DNA of 64,000 bases from UBA2283 sp041658955 (GTDB lineage Bacteria; Patescibacteriota; Microgenomatia; UBA12405), in NCBI GenBank assembly GCA_041658955.1, contig JBAZZE010000001.1, positions 52,934 to 116,933 on the forward strand. Reading direction: 5' to 3'. Shown here in pieces: positions 43,351-51,625 of the stretch (positions within the stretch are counted from its first letter, which is position 1; each line of letters begins with the position of its first letter). The position numbers and the translations under genes are program-made. Below the pieces are notes generated by a model. The model was not told where the DNA came from. It saw nothing but the letters and a program-made list of their open reading frames with translations, and made no database searches.

Positions 43351-44070
43351 ATGAAAACAAATTTCCAATCAGGTTTTGCTACTTGGATTCTAATAATTGG
43401 TGGCCTTCTATTTCTATCTGCCGGTGTGGTTGTTGGTAAATTTCTCCCCCAACCAAAAAATAGCCCTGAACTTAAACCTACCCCAACACCCGTCCTTGAA
43501 GTTGATACTGTAACACCAGAAGCCACGTCGTCGGTTACTACCAATGCCTCCAATACTGGAAAGATAAGCGGTTATCTTATTTATCCCAGTGATCATATCC
43601 CTCCCCAAGTTGGCGTCTGCGCTGAACAAATCGATAACTCTACCATCAAAACTTGCGTCAACCAAATCACGGATAAAAAGTTCGCTCCTACTGGTGTTGG
43701 ATATGAGATGGAACTACCCGCCGGTAAATATTATGTCTATTCCATCCTTGGTGATTGGAAAGCTTATTATAATGAGTTTGTCACTTGTGGACTAAAAGCT
43801 GAATGTAAGAGTCATGCCAAAATTGCTGTCGAAATTACAGCAGGTAGTGACAACAACAAAATCCTGCCACATGACTGGTACGATACTCCTGCTCCTACTG
43901 AATCTGTTGTCGTTCCAACTGTTAAAATAAGTATCAAGCCAATTGTTTCGCTAGTACCTACAATTATGAAAATCGATCCAAACATTCTTAAACTCATCCC
44001 AACTGCAACCCCAATAAAAAGCAATATAAAAGTAAGTATTCCTCCAGCAAAAGTTAACTACGGATTTTAA
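43351..44070 (+). CDS. Membrane-anchored extracytoplasmic protein
   Basis: A 239-residue protein: one TM helix (about 10-30), a Thr-Pro-rich linker, then a domain beginning ISGYLIYPSDHIPPQVGVCA with a Cys-rich loop (CAEQ, CVNQ, CGLKAEC) and a hint of a carboxypeptidase-regulatory-like fold (MELPAGKYYVYSILGDWKAY). The tail is Pro/Ile/Lys-rich. No motif is assignable. It is directly downstream of the PilM-LytR_C fusion and likely works with it. Confidence 0.72.
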   Translation: MKTNFQSGFATWILIIGGLLFLSAGVVVGKFLPQPKNSPELKPTPTPVLEVDTVTPEATSSVTTNASNTGKISGYLIYPSDHIPPQVGVCAEQIDNSTIKTCVNQITDKKFAPTGVGYEMELPAGKYYVYSILGDWKAYYNEFVTCGLKAECKSHAKIAVEITAGSDNNKILPHDWYDTPAPTESVVVPTVKISIKPIVSLVPTIMKIDPNILKLIPTATPIKSNIKVSIPPAKVNYGF

Positions 44071-44078
44071 TCAATATT

Positions 44079-44627
44079 GTGTGGCTCCAACTAATCAACT
44101 ATTTGCAATGGCTGTCACATAAACTGCCTTTGGAGATTTTTTGTTTCTTGGGCTCAGTTATTGAAGAAATAATTGGACCAATTCCTTCACCAATAATTTT
44201 GATGACTTCAGGAACAATAGTAAACCAGCGGGGAATTCATTGGAGCTATCTATTAATTTTAGCGATGTTTGCTTCAGCTGGAAAAACATTAGCCAGTTGG
44301 CTTATCTACGTTGTCGCTGATAAAGCCGAAGACTTTCTGCTCTCAAAATATGGAAAATTACTTGGTGTGTCACATAAAAATGTTGAAAAAATTGGTTCTT
44401 ATTTTAATGGAACCTGGAAGGATGATTTCTTAGTATTCATTTTCCGGGCATTTCCAGTTTTTCCCACCACCACAGTCAGTATTGCTAGTGGTTTTATAAA
44501 ATTAGATCAAAAATCATTCATTCGTTCCACCTTTTTAGGATTTTTTATTCGAAGCTTGTTTATTCTTTATTTGGGTTATCATGGGATTGAGTCCTTTGCT
44601 ATTATCAAGACATGGTTAGCCGAATAA
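44079..44627 (+). CDS. DedA family membrane protein
   Basis: A 182-residue protein, GTG start at 44079. The sequence FLGSVIEEIIGPIPSPIILM and FRAFPVFPTTTVSIASGFIK are DedA (SNARE-associated/VTT-type) hallmarks. DedA proteins are proton-coupled lipid-carrier flippases (C55-P or PE). The C-terminal helix region overlaps the next start by 16 bases. Confidence 0.88.
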   Translation: MWLQLINYLQWLSHKLPLEIFCFLGSVIEEIIGPIPSPIILMTSGTIVNQRGIHWSYLLILAMFASAGKTLASWLIYVVADKAEDFLLSKYGKLLGVSHKNVEKIGSYFNGTWKDDFLVFIFRAFPVFPTTTVSIASGFIKLDQKSFIRSTFLGFFIRSLFILYLGYHGIESFAIIKTWLAE

Positions 44628-45685
44628 CTACTCTCATTGTTGCCCTAGTTTTCTTATTTCTTCCTCACTTTGCCCTTGCTATTGATCCTTCTTATCAAGC
44701 CACTGTTTCAAAAATTGTTGAACAAAAAAACATTGACGTTTTTGGCACCAGTCAAATATATCAAAAGATTGAATTGTCGATTACCTCTTCGGATAAAAAA
44801 GGTCAGGTAATAACCATTGAAAACGGTAATCAACCATTGGCCAACATTATCACTTATAAAGTAGGCGACCGTGTCTATCTTTCTGAAACTTCTACTCCTG
44901 AGGGTACTAAGGAATTCCAAATAACCGACTTTGTCAGGCAGGATGCCCTATTTTTATTGTTTATTATTTTCACTGTTTTGACTATCGTGGTGGCCAGGTT
45001 TAAGGGTTTTTCCTCAATGATAAGTATGGTACTTACATTTGTCATCCTTTTTACTTTTGTTCTGCCTCAAATATCTCACGGGAAAAATCCAGTTTTTATC
45101 GCCATCGTTTCCAGTATTCTCATAATTCCAATTTCTTTTTATATGTCTCATGGTGTAAATCGAAAAACATCAGCAGCGATACTTGGCTCAATTATTTCCC
45201 TGAGTATTACCAGTCTTTTAGCTTATATCTTTATCCGATTGGCACATCTGACTGGTTTTTCCACCGAAGAAGCGGGGATGTTATCTATCGATCGTCGTGG
45301 ACTTCTGGATATGAAAGGGCTTCTATTATCCGGAATTGTTGTCGGTACTCTCGGTGTACTTGATGATATTACAGTTTCCCAAGCAGCCATTGCCGATGAA
45401 CTTTCTAAAGTCGGTCAATTTAAAAAAGTTTCCGAGCTTTATTCACGGACTATGGTTATTGGTACCGATCATATAACTTCAATGGTTAATACCCTGGTTT
45501 TGGCCTATGCCGGAGCGTCTTTGCCACTACTCTTAATGTTTGTTGATAACCCTCAACCAATCATGAGCATCATCAACAATGAAATGATAGCTGAAGAAAT
45601 TGTTCGGACACTAATAGGTAGTATCGGCTTAATTGTGGCAGTTCCTATCACGACCTATATTGCAGCTAAGTGGTTTCACCGCTAA
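44612..45685 (+). CDS. YibE/F family membrane protein
   Basis: A 357-residue protein with a signal peptide (to about residue 24), a small extracytoplasmic OB-like domain (26-105) and about seven TM helices. GTLGVLDDITVSQAAIADEL followed by DHITSMVNTLVLAYAGASLP is the YibE/F signature. Its biochemical role is unknown; it is often near DedA-like genes. Its start overlaps the DedA end, so the two are translationally coupled. Confidence 0.9.
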   Translation: MVSRITTLIVALVFLFLPHFALAIDPSYQATVSKIVEQKNIDVFGTSQIYQKIELSITSSDKKGQVITIENGNQPLANIITYKVGDRVYLSETSTPEGTKEFQITDFVRQDALFLLFIIFTVLTIVVARFKGFSSMISMVLTFVILFTFVLPQISHGKNPVFIAIVSSILIIPISFYMSHGVNRKTSAAILGSIISLSITSLLAYIFIRLAHLTGFSTEEAGMLSIDRRGLLDMKGLLLSGIVVGTLGVLDDITVSQAAIADELSKVGQFKKVSELYSRTMVIGTDHITSMVNTLVLAYAGASLPLLLMFVDNPQPIMSIINNEMIAEEIVRTLIGSIGLIVAVPITTYIAAKWFHR

Positions 45686-45693
45686 AATACTTC

Positions 45694-46758
45694 ATGAATA
45701 CACACACTCCTTCTTCCTTAATTTCTGGTATCCCCAAATGTGAATTACATATTCATATCGAAGGAACCCTTGAGCCGGAAATGGCCTTTTCATTAGCTCA
45801 AAAAAACAACGTATCCCTGAAATACTCAACTGTGAAAGATTTGAAATCTGCTTACAACTTCAATAATCTCCAAGACTTTCTCGATATCTATTACCAAAAC
45901 GCCGCAACATTGATCACCGAATCTGATTTTTATGAATTATGTTTTGCCTACCTTAAAAAAGCACGCTCCCAAAATGTACTCCATGCTGAGATATTCTTTG
46001 ACCCTCAAACTCACACCGATAGGGGAGTCAAATTCGAGACCGTTATTAATGGACTTTCCCAAGCCGCTATTGACGCTGAAAATACACTAGGAATCAGTAG
46101 CAAACTAATCATGTGTTTTCTTCGTCATCTTGATGAAAATGCCGCCATTAAGACACTGGAATCGTCTATCCCGTATAAGCACCTGATTTATGCCATTGGA
46201 TTGGATTCTTCTGAAGTAGGCCACCCGCCCTCAAAATTTGTTAAAGTATTCGCTCGGGCAATTGAACTGGGTTTTAAAACTGTTGCTCATGCTGGTGAGG
46301 AGGGTCCTTGCGAGTATGTGAGGGAAGCAATTGATCTACTCCATGTCTCCCGGATTGATCATGGCAACCGGGCATTAGAAGACGAAAATTTAGTAAAAGA
46401 GATTGTTGCTAAAAAAATTCCCTTAACTGTTTGTCCTTTATCAAATCTTCGGCTAAAAGTTATCAAAGATATGGCCGAGCATCCCCTTAAAAAAATGTTG
46501 GCTTACGGATTGATTGTAACCATCAACTCTGACGACCCGGCTTATTTTGGTGGTTATGTCGGTGACAACTATCAGGCTATTGCCACTGCTCTTAGCTTGA
46601 CTACCGACGAAATCATAACTTTATCAAAAAACTCCTTCGCTGCTTCGTTTTTGACGAAAGAGCGAAAGAGTTTTTATTTTGATCTCATTGATCAGTTTGT
46701 ATCGGATTATTTTACAAATTCAGATACTTCGGAGACTAGCATTTCTTTAGGTCGGTAA
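45694..46758 (+). CDS. Adenosine/adenine deaminase
   Basis: A 354-residue metal-dependent deaminase. TAAAAT lies five bases before ATG 45694, so the longer frame to 45670 is rejected. Metal ligands are in KCELHIHIEGTLEPEM, GFKTVAHAGEEG with the catalytic Glu, and the Asp pair in TINSDDPAYFGGYV. The DPAYFGGY form is typical of adenine deaminases (Aah1-like) rather than classical adenosine deaminases. It deaminates adenine or adenosine in purine salvage. The 3' end overlaps the thioredoxin gene by 52 bases. Confidence 0.92.
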   Translation: MNTHTPSSLISGIPKCELHIHIEGTLEPEMAFSLAQKNNVSLKYSTVKDLKSAYNFNNLQDFLDIYYQNAATLITESDFYELCFAYLKKARSQNVLHAEIFFDPQTHTDRGVKFETVINGLSQAAIDAENTLGISSKLIMCFLRHLDENAAIKTLESSIPYKHLIYAIGLDSSEVGHPPSKFVKVFARAIELGFKTVAHAGEEGPCEYVREAIDLLHVSRIDHGNRALEDENLVKEIVAKKIPLTVCPLSNLRLKVIKDMAEHPLKKMLAYGLIVTINSDDPAYFGGYVGDNYQAIATALSLTTDEIITLSKNSFAASFLTKERKSFYFDLIDQFVSDYFTNSDTSETSISLGR

Positions 46759-47042
46759 CCAATTAGATCCTTAACAACTTTTCCGTTCCGAAATATTTTA
46801 AGGTTAGGAATACTGCGAATGTTATATTCGATTGCTAGTTGCTGGTTCTCTGGTAAGTCAGTATCGAGTTTGACCACCTTTAGTTTTCCATCCATTTCTT
46901 TGGCTAGTTCTTCCAGAACTGGTGCCATCATCTGGCATGGACCACACCATGGTGCCCAGAAATCTACTAATACTGGTAATTCTGAAGTTAATACTTCGGT
47001 CTTAAAGTTATCGTTTCCATTTACATTAATTGGATTTGACAT
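46707..47042 (-). CDS. trxA: Thioredoxin
   Basis: A 111-residue thioredoxin with WCGPC (Cys33, Cys36), the cis-Pro in IRSIPNLKIF, and the typical C-terminal helix. It reduces cytosolic disulfides. It is translationally linked to the CsoR/CstR-type regulator upstream (17-base overlap), so it is in the regulator's operon. Its 3' end overlaps the convergent deaminase gene. Confidence 0.96.
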   Translation of the reverse strand: MSNPINVNGNDNFKTEVLTSELPVLVDFWAPWCGPCQMMAPVLEELAKEMDGKLKVVKLDTDLPENQQLAIEYNIRSIPNLKIFRNGKVVKDLIGYRPKEMLVSEVSEFVK

Positions 47043-47265
47043 ATTTTTTTATATTAATTAATAAATTTTTATCACTGCCTTTTAAAGACTTAAGACAACT
47101 ATCAAATTGTTCCTCAACCACCATGTCCATCACCCGCGATACGGCTGATTTAATTGCTTTGAGTTGAGTTAAAACTTGTAGACATTCAACATCACTACTC
47201 ATCATTTTTTTTACGCCTTCGATCTGGCCAATGATGTTGTTTAATCGTGCCTCATTTGTCTTCAT
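47026..47265 (-). CDS. CsoR/CstR-family metal- or sulfur-responsive repressor
   Basis: A 79-residue helical protein. Start 47265 (MKTNEARLNNIIGQIEGV) is five bases after TATACT. It has Cys28 and Cys57, the two family Cys residues, but the His that completes the copper site in CsoR (28+25) is Gln53. This pattern suits CstR, a persulfide sensor that uses two Cys residues, more than a Cu(I) sensor. The gene begins an operon with thioredoxin, and its promoter holds an inverted repeat, so it probably represses itself. Confidence 0.88.
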   Translation of the reverse strand: MKTNEARLNNIIGQIEGVKKMMSSDVECLQVLTQLKAIKSAVSRVMDMVVEEQFDSCLKSLKGSDKNLLINIKKYVKSN

Positions 47266-47270
47266 AATCG

Positions 47271-47300
47271 AGTATATACTACACCCTAGGGGGGTGTCAA
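47271..47300 (-). promoter_or_regulatory. CsoR-type operator nested in the csoR-trx promoter
   Basis: On the minus strand: TTGACA (47300-47295), an 18-base spacer and TATACT (47276-47271), then five bases to the ATG. The spacer holds ACACCC-TAGGG-GGGTGT (47281-47297), an inverted repeat with the C-run/G-run pattern of CsoR-family operators. Binding would occlude the polymerase. Confidence 0.78.
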
Positions 47301-47307
47301 GCATCTA

Positions 47308-48591
47308 TTATTTCTGTCTTCTTTTTAATCGTCGTAGATCATTAGGAACGATATTTATCTTATTACTCTTTTCGCTCAATAGTTCAGCTACACCTTGGAG
47401 TTCAGTCACGTCTGATTGATCAATATATTTTTCGACATTTACCGGTGGTTCATACGTATAATCGGTTGGTTCATTGTATGCGAATAATAGCCCTTCATAA
47501 TTTCGAAATACCCATTTATGATTACTTTGGGAAACTACATAGTTTGGCATTACGGGAGTTTTACCCCCACCGCCTAATCCATCAACACAAAAGTTAGGTA
47601 CCGCAAATCCTGACATATGCCCCCTGAGGTTTTCAATAATTTCAACACCTTCGGAAATCTTAGTACGAAAATGGGATATCCCTTGTGACATGTCGCATTG
47701 ATATATATAGTATGGTCGAATTCTATTGGCAACCAATAACTTCATTAATTTTTTCATCAACAGTGGATGATTGTTTATGCCTCGCATAAGTACGGTTTGG
47801 TTGCCCAAAGGTATTCCACCATCAGCAATCATCTGGGAGGCCTTAGCCGCCAAATCAGTCATTTCTTTTGGATGGTTAAAATGAGTATTCATCCATATTG
47901 GATGATATTTTCGGAGCATGTTAATTAATTTTTTATCAATTCTCATTGGTAATACGACTGGGACTCGGGTGCCAATTCTGATTACTTCAACATGCGATAT
48001 TGCCCTAATTTCTTTAATAATTTTTTCCAAGTAATCTGTTTCCAATATCAATGGATCACCACCGGTGATTAGTACATCTCTGACTGTCTTAGTCTTCCTT
48101 ATATATTCAATTGCTTTTAAAATTTTGGAAAAAGGAGTCGGCAAGTCTGTTTCTCCAGCATGCCTTCTTCTGGTACAGTGTCGGCAGTACATGCTGCATT
48201 GGTAGGTCACATACATTATTAATCTATCTGGATAACGATGGGTTATTACTCCCTCAAGTCCTTTAACCGGGCAGTCAGCCTCTTCGTGGAGTGGGTCTTC
48301 AAGGTCACTTTCTCCAATATTTGTTTCCTTTATCGAAGGGATAGCCTGTAGACCAATAGGACAATGGGGGTCTTTAATATCTATTTGAGATAAATAGTAT
48401 GGCGTTATCGCCATACGCAATATCTTTAGCGACTTTTTTATTTCTTCAATCCGATCTTTTGGTAGATCCAGTATTTTTCCCAGTTCATCTGCAGTACCCA
48501 CGCTATTCTTCATCTGCCAACGCCAGTCCATCCAATCTTTATTGCTAATATTTTTCCAGTAAGGATGTTTTTTGGCTTTAGCATATTGCAT
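47308..48591 (-). CDS. kamA: KamA-family radical SAM protein (lysine 2,3-aminomutase-like)
   Basis: About 427 residues (ATG 48591). The radical SAM motif is CSMYCRHCTRRR (three Cys for the 4Fe-4S cluster). Other KamA features are DVLITGGDPLIL, RIGTRVPVVLPMRI and VPNFCVDGLGGGGKTPVMPN. The PLP Lys and C-terminal Cys residues are present in the usual region. It interconverts L-lysine and beta-lysine or acts on a related substrate such as EF-P-linked lysine. It ends eight bases from the promoter of the csoR-trx operon. Confidence 0.9.
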   Translation of the reverse strand: MQYAKAKKHPYWKNISNKDWMDWRWQMKNSVGTADELGKILDLPKDRIEEIKKSLKILRMAITPYYLSQIDIKDPHCPIGLQAIPSIKETNIGESDLEDPLHEEADCPVKGLEGVITHRYPDRLIMYVTYQCSMYCRHCTRRRHAGETDLPTPFSKILKAIEYIRKTKTVRDVLITGGDPLILETDYLEKIIKEIRAISHVEVIRIGTRVPVVLPMRIDKKLINMLRKYHPIWMNTHFNHPKEMTDLAAKASQMIADGGIPLGNQTVLMRGINNHPLLMKKLMKLLVANRIRPYYIYQCDMSQGISHFRTKISEGVEIIENLRGHMSGFAVPNFCVDGLGGGGKTPVMPNYVVSQSNHKWVFRNYEGLLFAYNEPTDYTYEPPVNVEKYIDQSDVTELQGVAELLSEKSNKINIVPNDLRRLKRRQK

Positions 48592-48665
48592 ATAACAGCA
48601 CTGTATCAAAAAGCACAATTTTTTCCAAGAATATGAATATATAATTTTTCAATTTTTTGGTAAAG

Positions 48666-48697
48666 TTTCAGGCAAATTTCAGTATCTAGAATATAAT
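48666..48697 (+). promoter_or_regulatory. Direct-repeat operator and -10 of the two-component operon
   Basis: TTTCAG at 48666-48671 and 48677-48682, 11 bases apart, then nine bases and TATAAT at 48692-48697, six bases before the ATG. The 11-base period and position in place of a -35 match binding by an OmpR/PhoB-type activator, so autoregulation by the encoded response regulator is likely. The same pair recurs at 53518-53534. Confidence 0.7.
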
Positions 48698-48703
48698 AAG
48701 GTC

Positions 48704-49375
48704 ATGAGAATACTTGTAATTGAAGATGAACACCGCATTGCCCAGTCAATTAAAAAGGGCTTAGAACAAGAACATTATGCAGTCGACGTTGCCTATGACG
48801 GGCTCGATGGATTTGATCTAGCTACTACTGAAGAATACGACTTAATTCTTCTTGACCTAATGCTTCCCGGCAAGGATGGTCTAAGTATCTGTCAAGAACT
48901 TCGTCAAAAATCGATAAACACCCCGATTCTAATGTTAACCGCTAAAGGTCAGATTGATGATAAAGTCACTGGTCTTAATCTTGGTGCTGATGATTACCTT
49001 ACTAAACCGTTTTCATTTGACGAGCTATTGGCCAGAGTCCGCGCCTTGTGTCGTCGTCCCAAAAACTCACTTTCAAATGTTTTAACTATCGATGGTTTGT
49101 CATTGGACACCACTAACTACACCGTATTTCGCGATGGTAAAGAAATTTCCCTGTCAGGAAAAGAGTTTGCACTTCTAGAATTTTTCTTACGTCACCCACG
49201 TCAAATTTTGCGCAAAGAGAGAATTATTGGTCATGTCTGGGATTATGATTCCGATATTCTGCCTAACACTGTCGAGGTTTATATAAAAAATCTTCGTCGA
49301 AAAATTGACGCCCCGTTTGTAAATAAGCGACCACTACTCACCACCATTCGTGGTTTTGGATATAAACTAGGTTAA
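48704..49375 (+). CDS. OmpR-family response regulator
   Basis: A 223-residue protein: receiver domain (1-118) with the phospho-acceptor Asp51 (LILLDLMLPGKDG) and Lys in YLTKPFSF, and a C-terminal winged helix (128-222) with EISLSGKEFALLEFFLRHPR and NTVEVYIKNLRRKI. It is activated by the next gene's histidine kinase and binds 11-base direct repeats. The kinase follows. Confidence 0.95.
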   Translation: MRILVIEDEHRIAQSIKKGLEQEHYAVDVAYDGLDGFDLATTEEYDLILLDLMLPGKDGLSICQELRQKSINTPILMLTAKGQIDDKVTGLNLGADDYLTKPFSFDELLARVRALCRRPKNSLSNVLTIDGLSLDTTNYTVFRDGKEISLSGKEFALLEFFLRHPRQILRKERIIGHVWDYDSDILPNTVEVYIKNLRRKIDAPFVNKRPLLTTIRGFGYKLG

Positions 49376-49398
49376 TTAAAAATGTGGTTTAAAAAACA

Positions 49399-50394
49399 GT
49401 GTTTACATCCGCTCGCATCAAACTAACTGCCTGGTATCTGCTGATCATCATGACTATTAGCTTGGCTTTTAGTTTGTTTATTTATCGAGTTCTTTCTCAG
49501 GAAATTTATCGTTTTGCTCGAACTCAGCGTTTTCGTATTGAAGGTCGTTTTTTTATCGCCAATATATCTCCACCGCCATTGGACATCGAACTGATTGACG
49601 ATACTAAAAATAGACTTGTCATGACCCTAGTGGTTATTAATGGTACTATTTTAGCCATTTCTGGAACCCTCAGCTATTTTCTAGCTGGGCATACCCTTAA
49701 GCCAATTCAACAAATGGTCGAAGAGCAAAACCGATTCATCTCAGATTCTTCACATGAACTACGTACTCCACTTACAGCATTAAAGAGTTCACTCGAAGTC
49801 AACCTCCGTGACAAAAAATTAAGTTTATCCCAAGCCAAAAAATTAATGGCTGAAAATATTAAAGACGTTGACGATCTCCAGGCACTATCTGATGGGCTGT
49901 TGACATTGACTCGCTATGGTTCGGCCCCCAAGCCTCCGGAATTCAATAAAGTTCATCTGGCCGACGTTATGGCTCAAGCGGTCACTAAAGTAGATTCACT
50001 ATTACTAAAAAAAGAAATGTTGCTAAAAAACCTAGTTAAAGATGTTTCTTTTTCTGGAAATCGTCAAAGCCTGATTGATCTGGTCGTTATTTTACTAGAT
50101 AACGCCATTAAATATAGTCCCTCGGGATCTACAATTACTCTATCCTCATCCATTAAAGGCAAAACAGTTAACTTTAGTGTCAAAGATCAGGGAATGGGTA
50201 TTCCTCAAAAAGACATCCCTTTCATTTTTAATCGTTTTTTTAGATCGGATATTAGTCGGTCAAAAACTGAAATTGGTGGCTTTGGTCTAGGGCTTTCTAT
50301 AGCTAAAAAAATAGTTGATACCCACCATGGCCATATTAATGTTATTAGTACTCTAAACAAAGGTAGTACCTTTACAGTCAGTCTTCAGGTTTAA
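49399..50394 (+). CDS. Sensor histidine kinase
   Basis: A 331-residue kinase from a GTG start. TM helices at about 9-31 and 75-97 flank a short 40-residue sensor loop. There is no room for a HAMP domain: His119 in SSHELRTPLTALKS is only 22 residues after TM2. The ATPase shows DNAIKYSP, GMGIPQKDIP and FGLGLSIAKKIV. A possible longer N terminus (ATG 49382) is one base out of frame across six As (see findings). Its neighbours suggest control of the MacAB-like efflux genes. Confidence 0.93.
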   Translation: MFTSARIKLTAWYLLIIMTISLAFSLFIYRVLSQEIYRFARTQRFRIEGRFFIANISPPPLDIELIDDTKNRLVMTLVVINGTILAISGTLSYFLAGHTLKPIQQMVEEQNRFISDSSHELRTPLTALKSSLEVNLRDKKLSLSQAKKLMAENIKDVDDLQALSDGLLTLTRYGSAPKPPEFNKVHLADVMAQAVTKVDSLLLKKEMLLKNLVKDVSFSGNRQSLIDLVVILLDNAIKYSPSGSTITLSSSIKGKTVNFSVKDQGMGIPQKDIPFIFNRFFRSDISRSKTEIGGFGLGLSIAKKIVDTHHGHINVISTLNKGSTFTVSLQV

Positions 50395-50409
50395 TTAATA
50401 AAATAAAGT

Positions 50410-51624
50410 ATGATTTTTAACAAGAAAAACTTATTGATCGGGGTTATTATTTTAGCTTTAGGCTATTTTGGTTACTCTTACTTTTTCAAAAGTGAAGCTT
50501 CTAAAACAACTTATCAAACGGCCAGAGCTCAAAAAGGGACTTTGGTTGTAAATCTAGATTCTTCCGGTCAAGTAGCTGCTACCAATAGTCGGACAGTAAC
50601 CACTACCGCCTCTGGAGTTGTTAAAAAAGTTTATGTCAAAGAAGGTCAACAGGTCCGCACAGGTACCCCAATTCTCTCTATTGAACTTGACTTAAATGGT
50701 TCTCAAAAACTTCAAGCAGCTTATGCCGCCTATCAATCTGCTCAAAACAACCTGAAAACTACTGAGGATAAACTTTTATCCCTTCAAAGTGACCTGGTTA
50801 ACACCAAAAATATTTTCGATAATCAGTATTCTCAAATGTCACCAGACGACCCCTCTTATATTCAAAAACACAATGCTTTTCTTTTAGCCCAAGAAAATTA
50901 TGACAACCTTCAAAACTCAATAAAACAATCACGTTCTTCTCTTGAGTCAGCTCGACTCTCTTACCAAATGGCTTCTTCCACAGTCTATGCTCCTATCAGT
51001 GGTACTGTCTCAGCTATTTCTTTATTCCCTGGAATGATCCTCAACCCCACTAGTGATTCTGCTAACAGCACTAATGCTAGCAATAAAATTGCCATAGTAA
51101 AAACTGGCGCTACTCCAGCTATAACTGTCAACCTTACTGAGATAGACGTACCTAAGGTGAAAGTTGGTAACAAAGCCACAGTAACTTTTGACGCACTACC
51201 GGATAAAACTTTTTCTGGAAAAATTATTGCTATCGATACCGCTGGGAGTATAAGTTCTGGAGTAGCCAACTATCCAGTAACTATTCAACTCGATTCTGGT
51301 ACCGAAGACATTCTTTCCAATATGTCTGCCAATGTCAGTATCATCACCGACTTTAAAGACAGTGTTGTTTACGTACCAGTATCAGCAGTCAAATCAGAAA
51401 ATGGCGTTAGCAAGGTTTCCGTAATGGAAAACGGCACTCCAAAGTCGGTTGATGTAACTACTGGTATCCAGTCAACCACCTCGATTGAAATAGTCTCAGG
51501 GATAAATGACGGTGATGAAGTGGTTACCGCTACTGTCTCATCTGGTTCGAGTACTACCACTAAATCTACCTCCTCACCATTTAGCGGTTTGGGGGGCGGT
51601 CAGGCTCGATTTATTGGTCGTTAA
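50410..51624 (+). CDS. HlyD/MacA-type membrane fusion protein
   Basis: A 404-residue protein with an N-terminal signal anchor (about 8-24), the lipoyl-like half motifs GTLVVNLDSSGQVAATN and GVVKKVYVKEGQQV, a coiled-coil hairpin (100-200) and beta-barrel VNLTEIDVPKVKVGNKATV. It would bridge the MacB-like transporter to the outside. In this cell the end partner is unclear, since no TolC is seen. It is the first of three efflux genes under the two-component system. Confidence 0.92.
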   Translation: MIFNKKNLLIGVIILALGYFGYSYFFKSEASKTTYQTARAQKGTLVVNLDSSGQVAATNSRTVTTTASGVVKKVYVKEGQQVRTGTPILSIELDLNGSQKLQAAYAAYQSAQNNLKTTEDKLLSLQSDLVNTKNIFDNQYSQMSPDDPSYIQKHNAFLLAQENYDNLQNSIKQSRSSLESARLSYQMASSTVYAPISGTVSAISLFPGMILNPTSDSANSTNASNKIAIVKTGATPAITVNLTEIDVPKVKVGNKATVTFDALPDKTFSGKIIAIDTAGSISSGVANYPVTIQLDSGTEDILSNMSANVSIITDFKDSVVYVPVSAVKSENGVSKVSVMENGTPKSVDVTTGIQSTTSIEIVSGINDGDEVVTATVSSGSSTTTKSTSSPFSGLGGGQARFIGR

Positions 51625-51625
51625 T

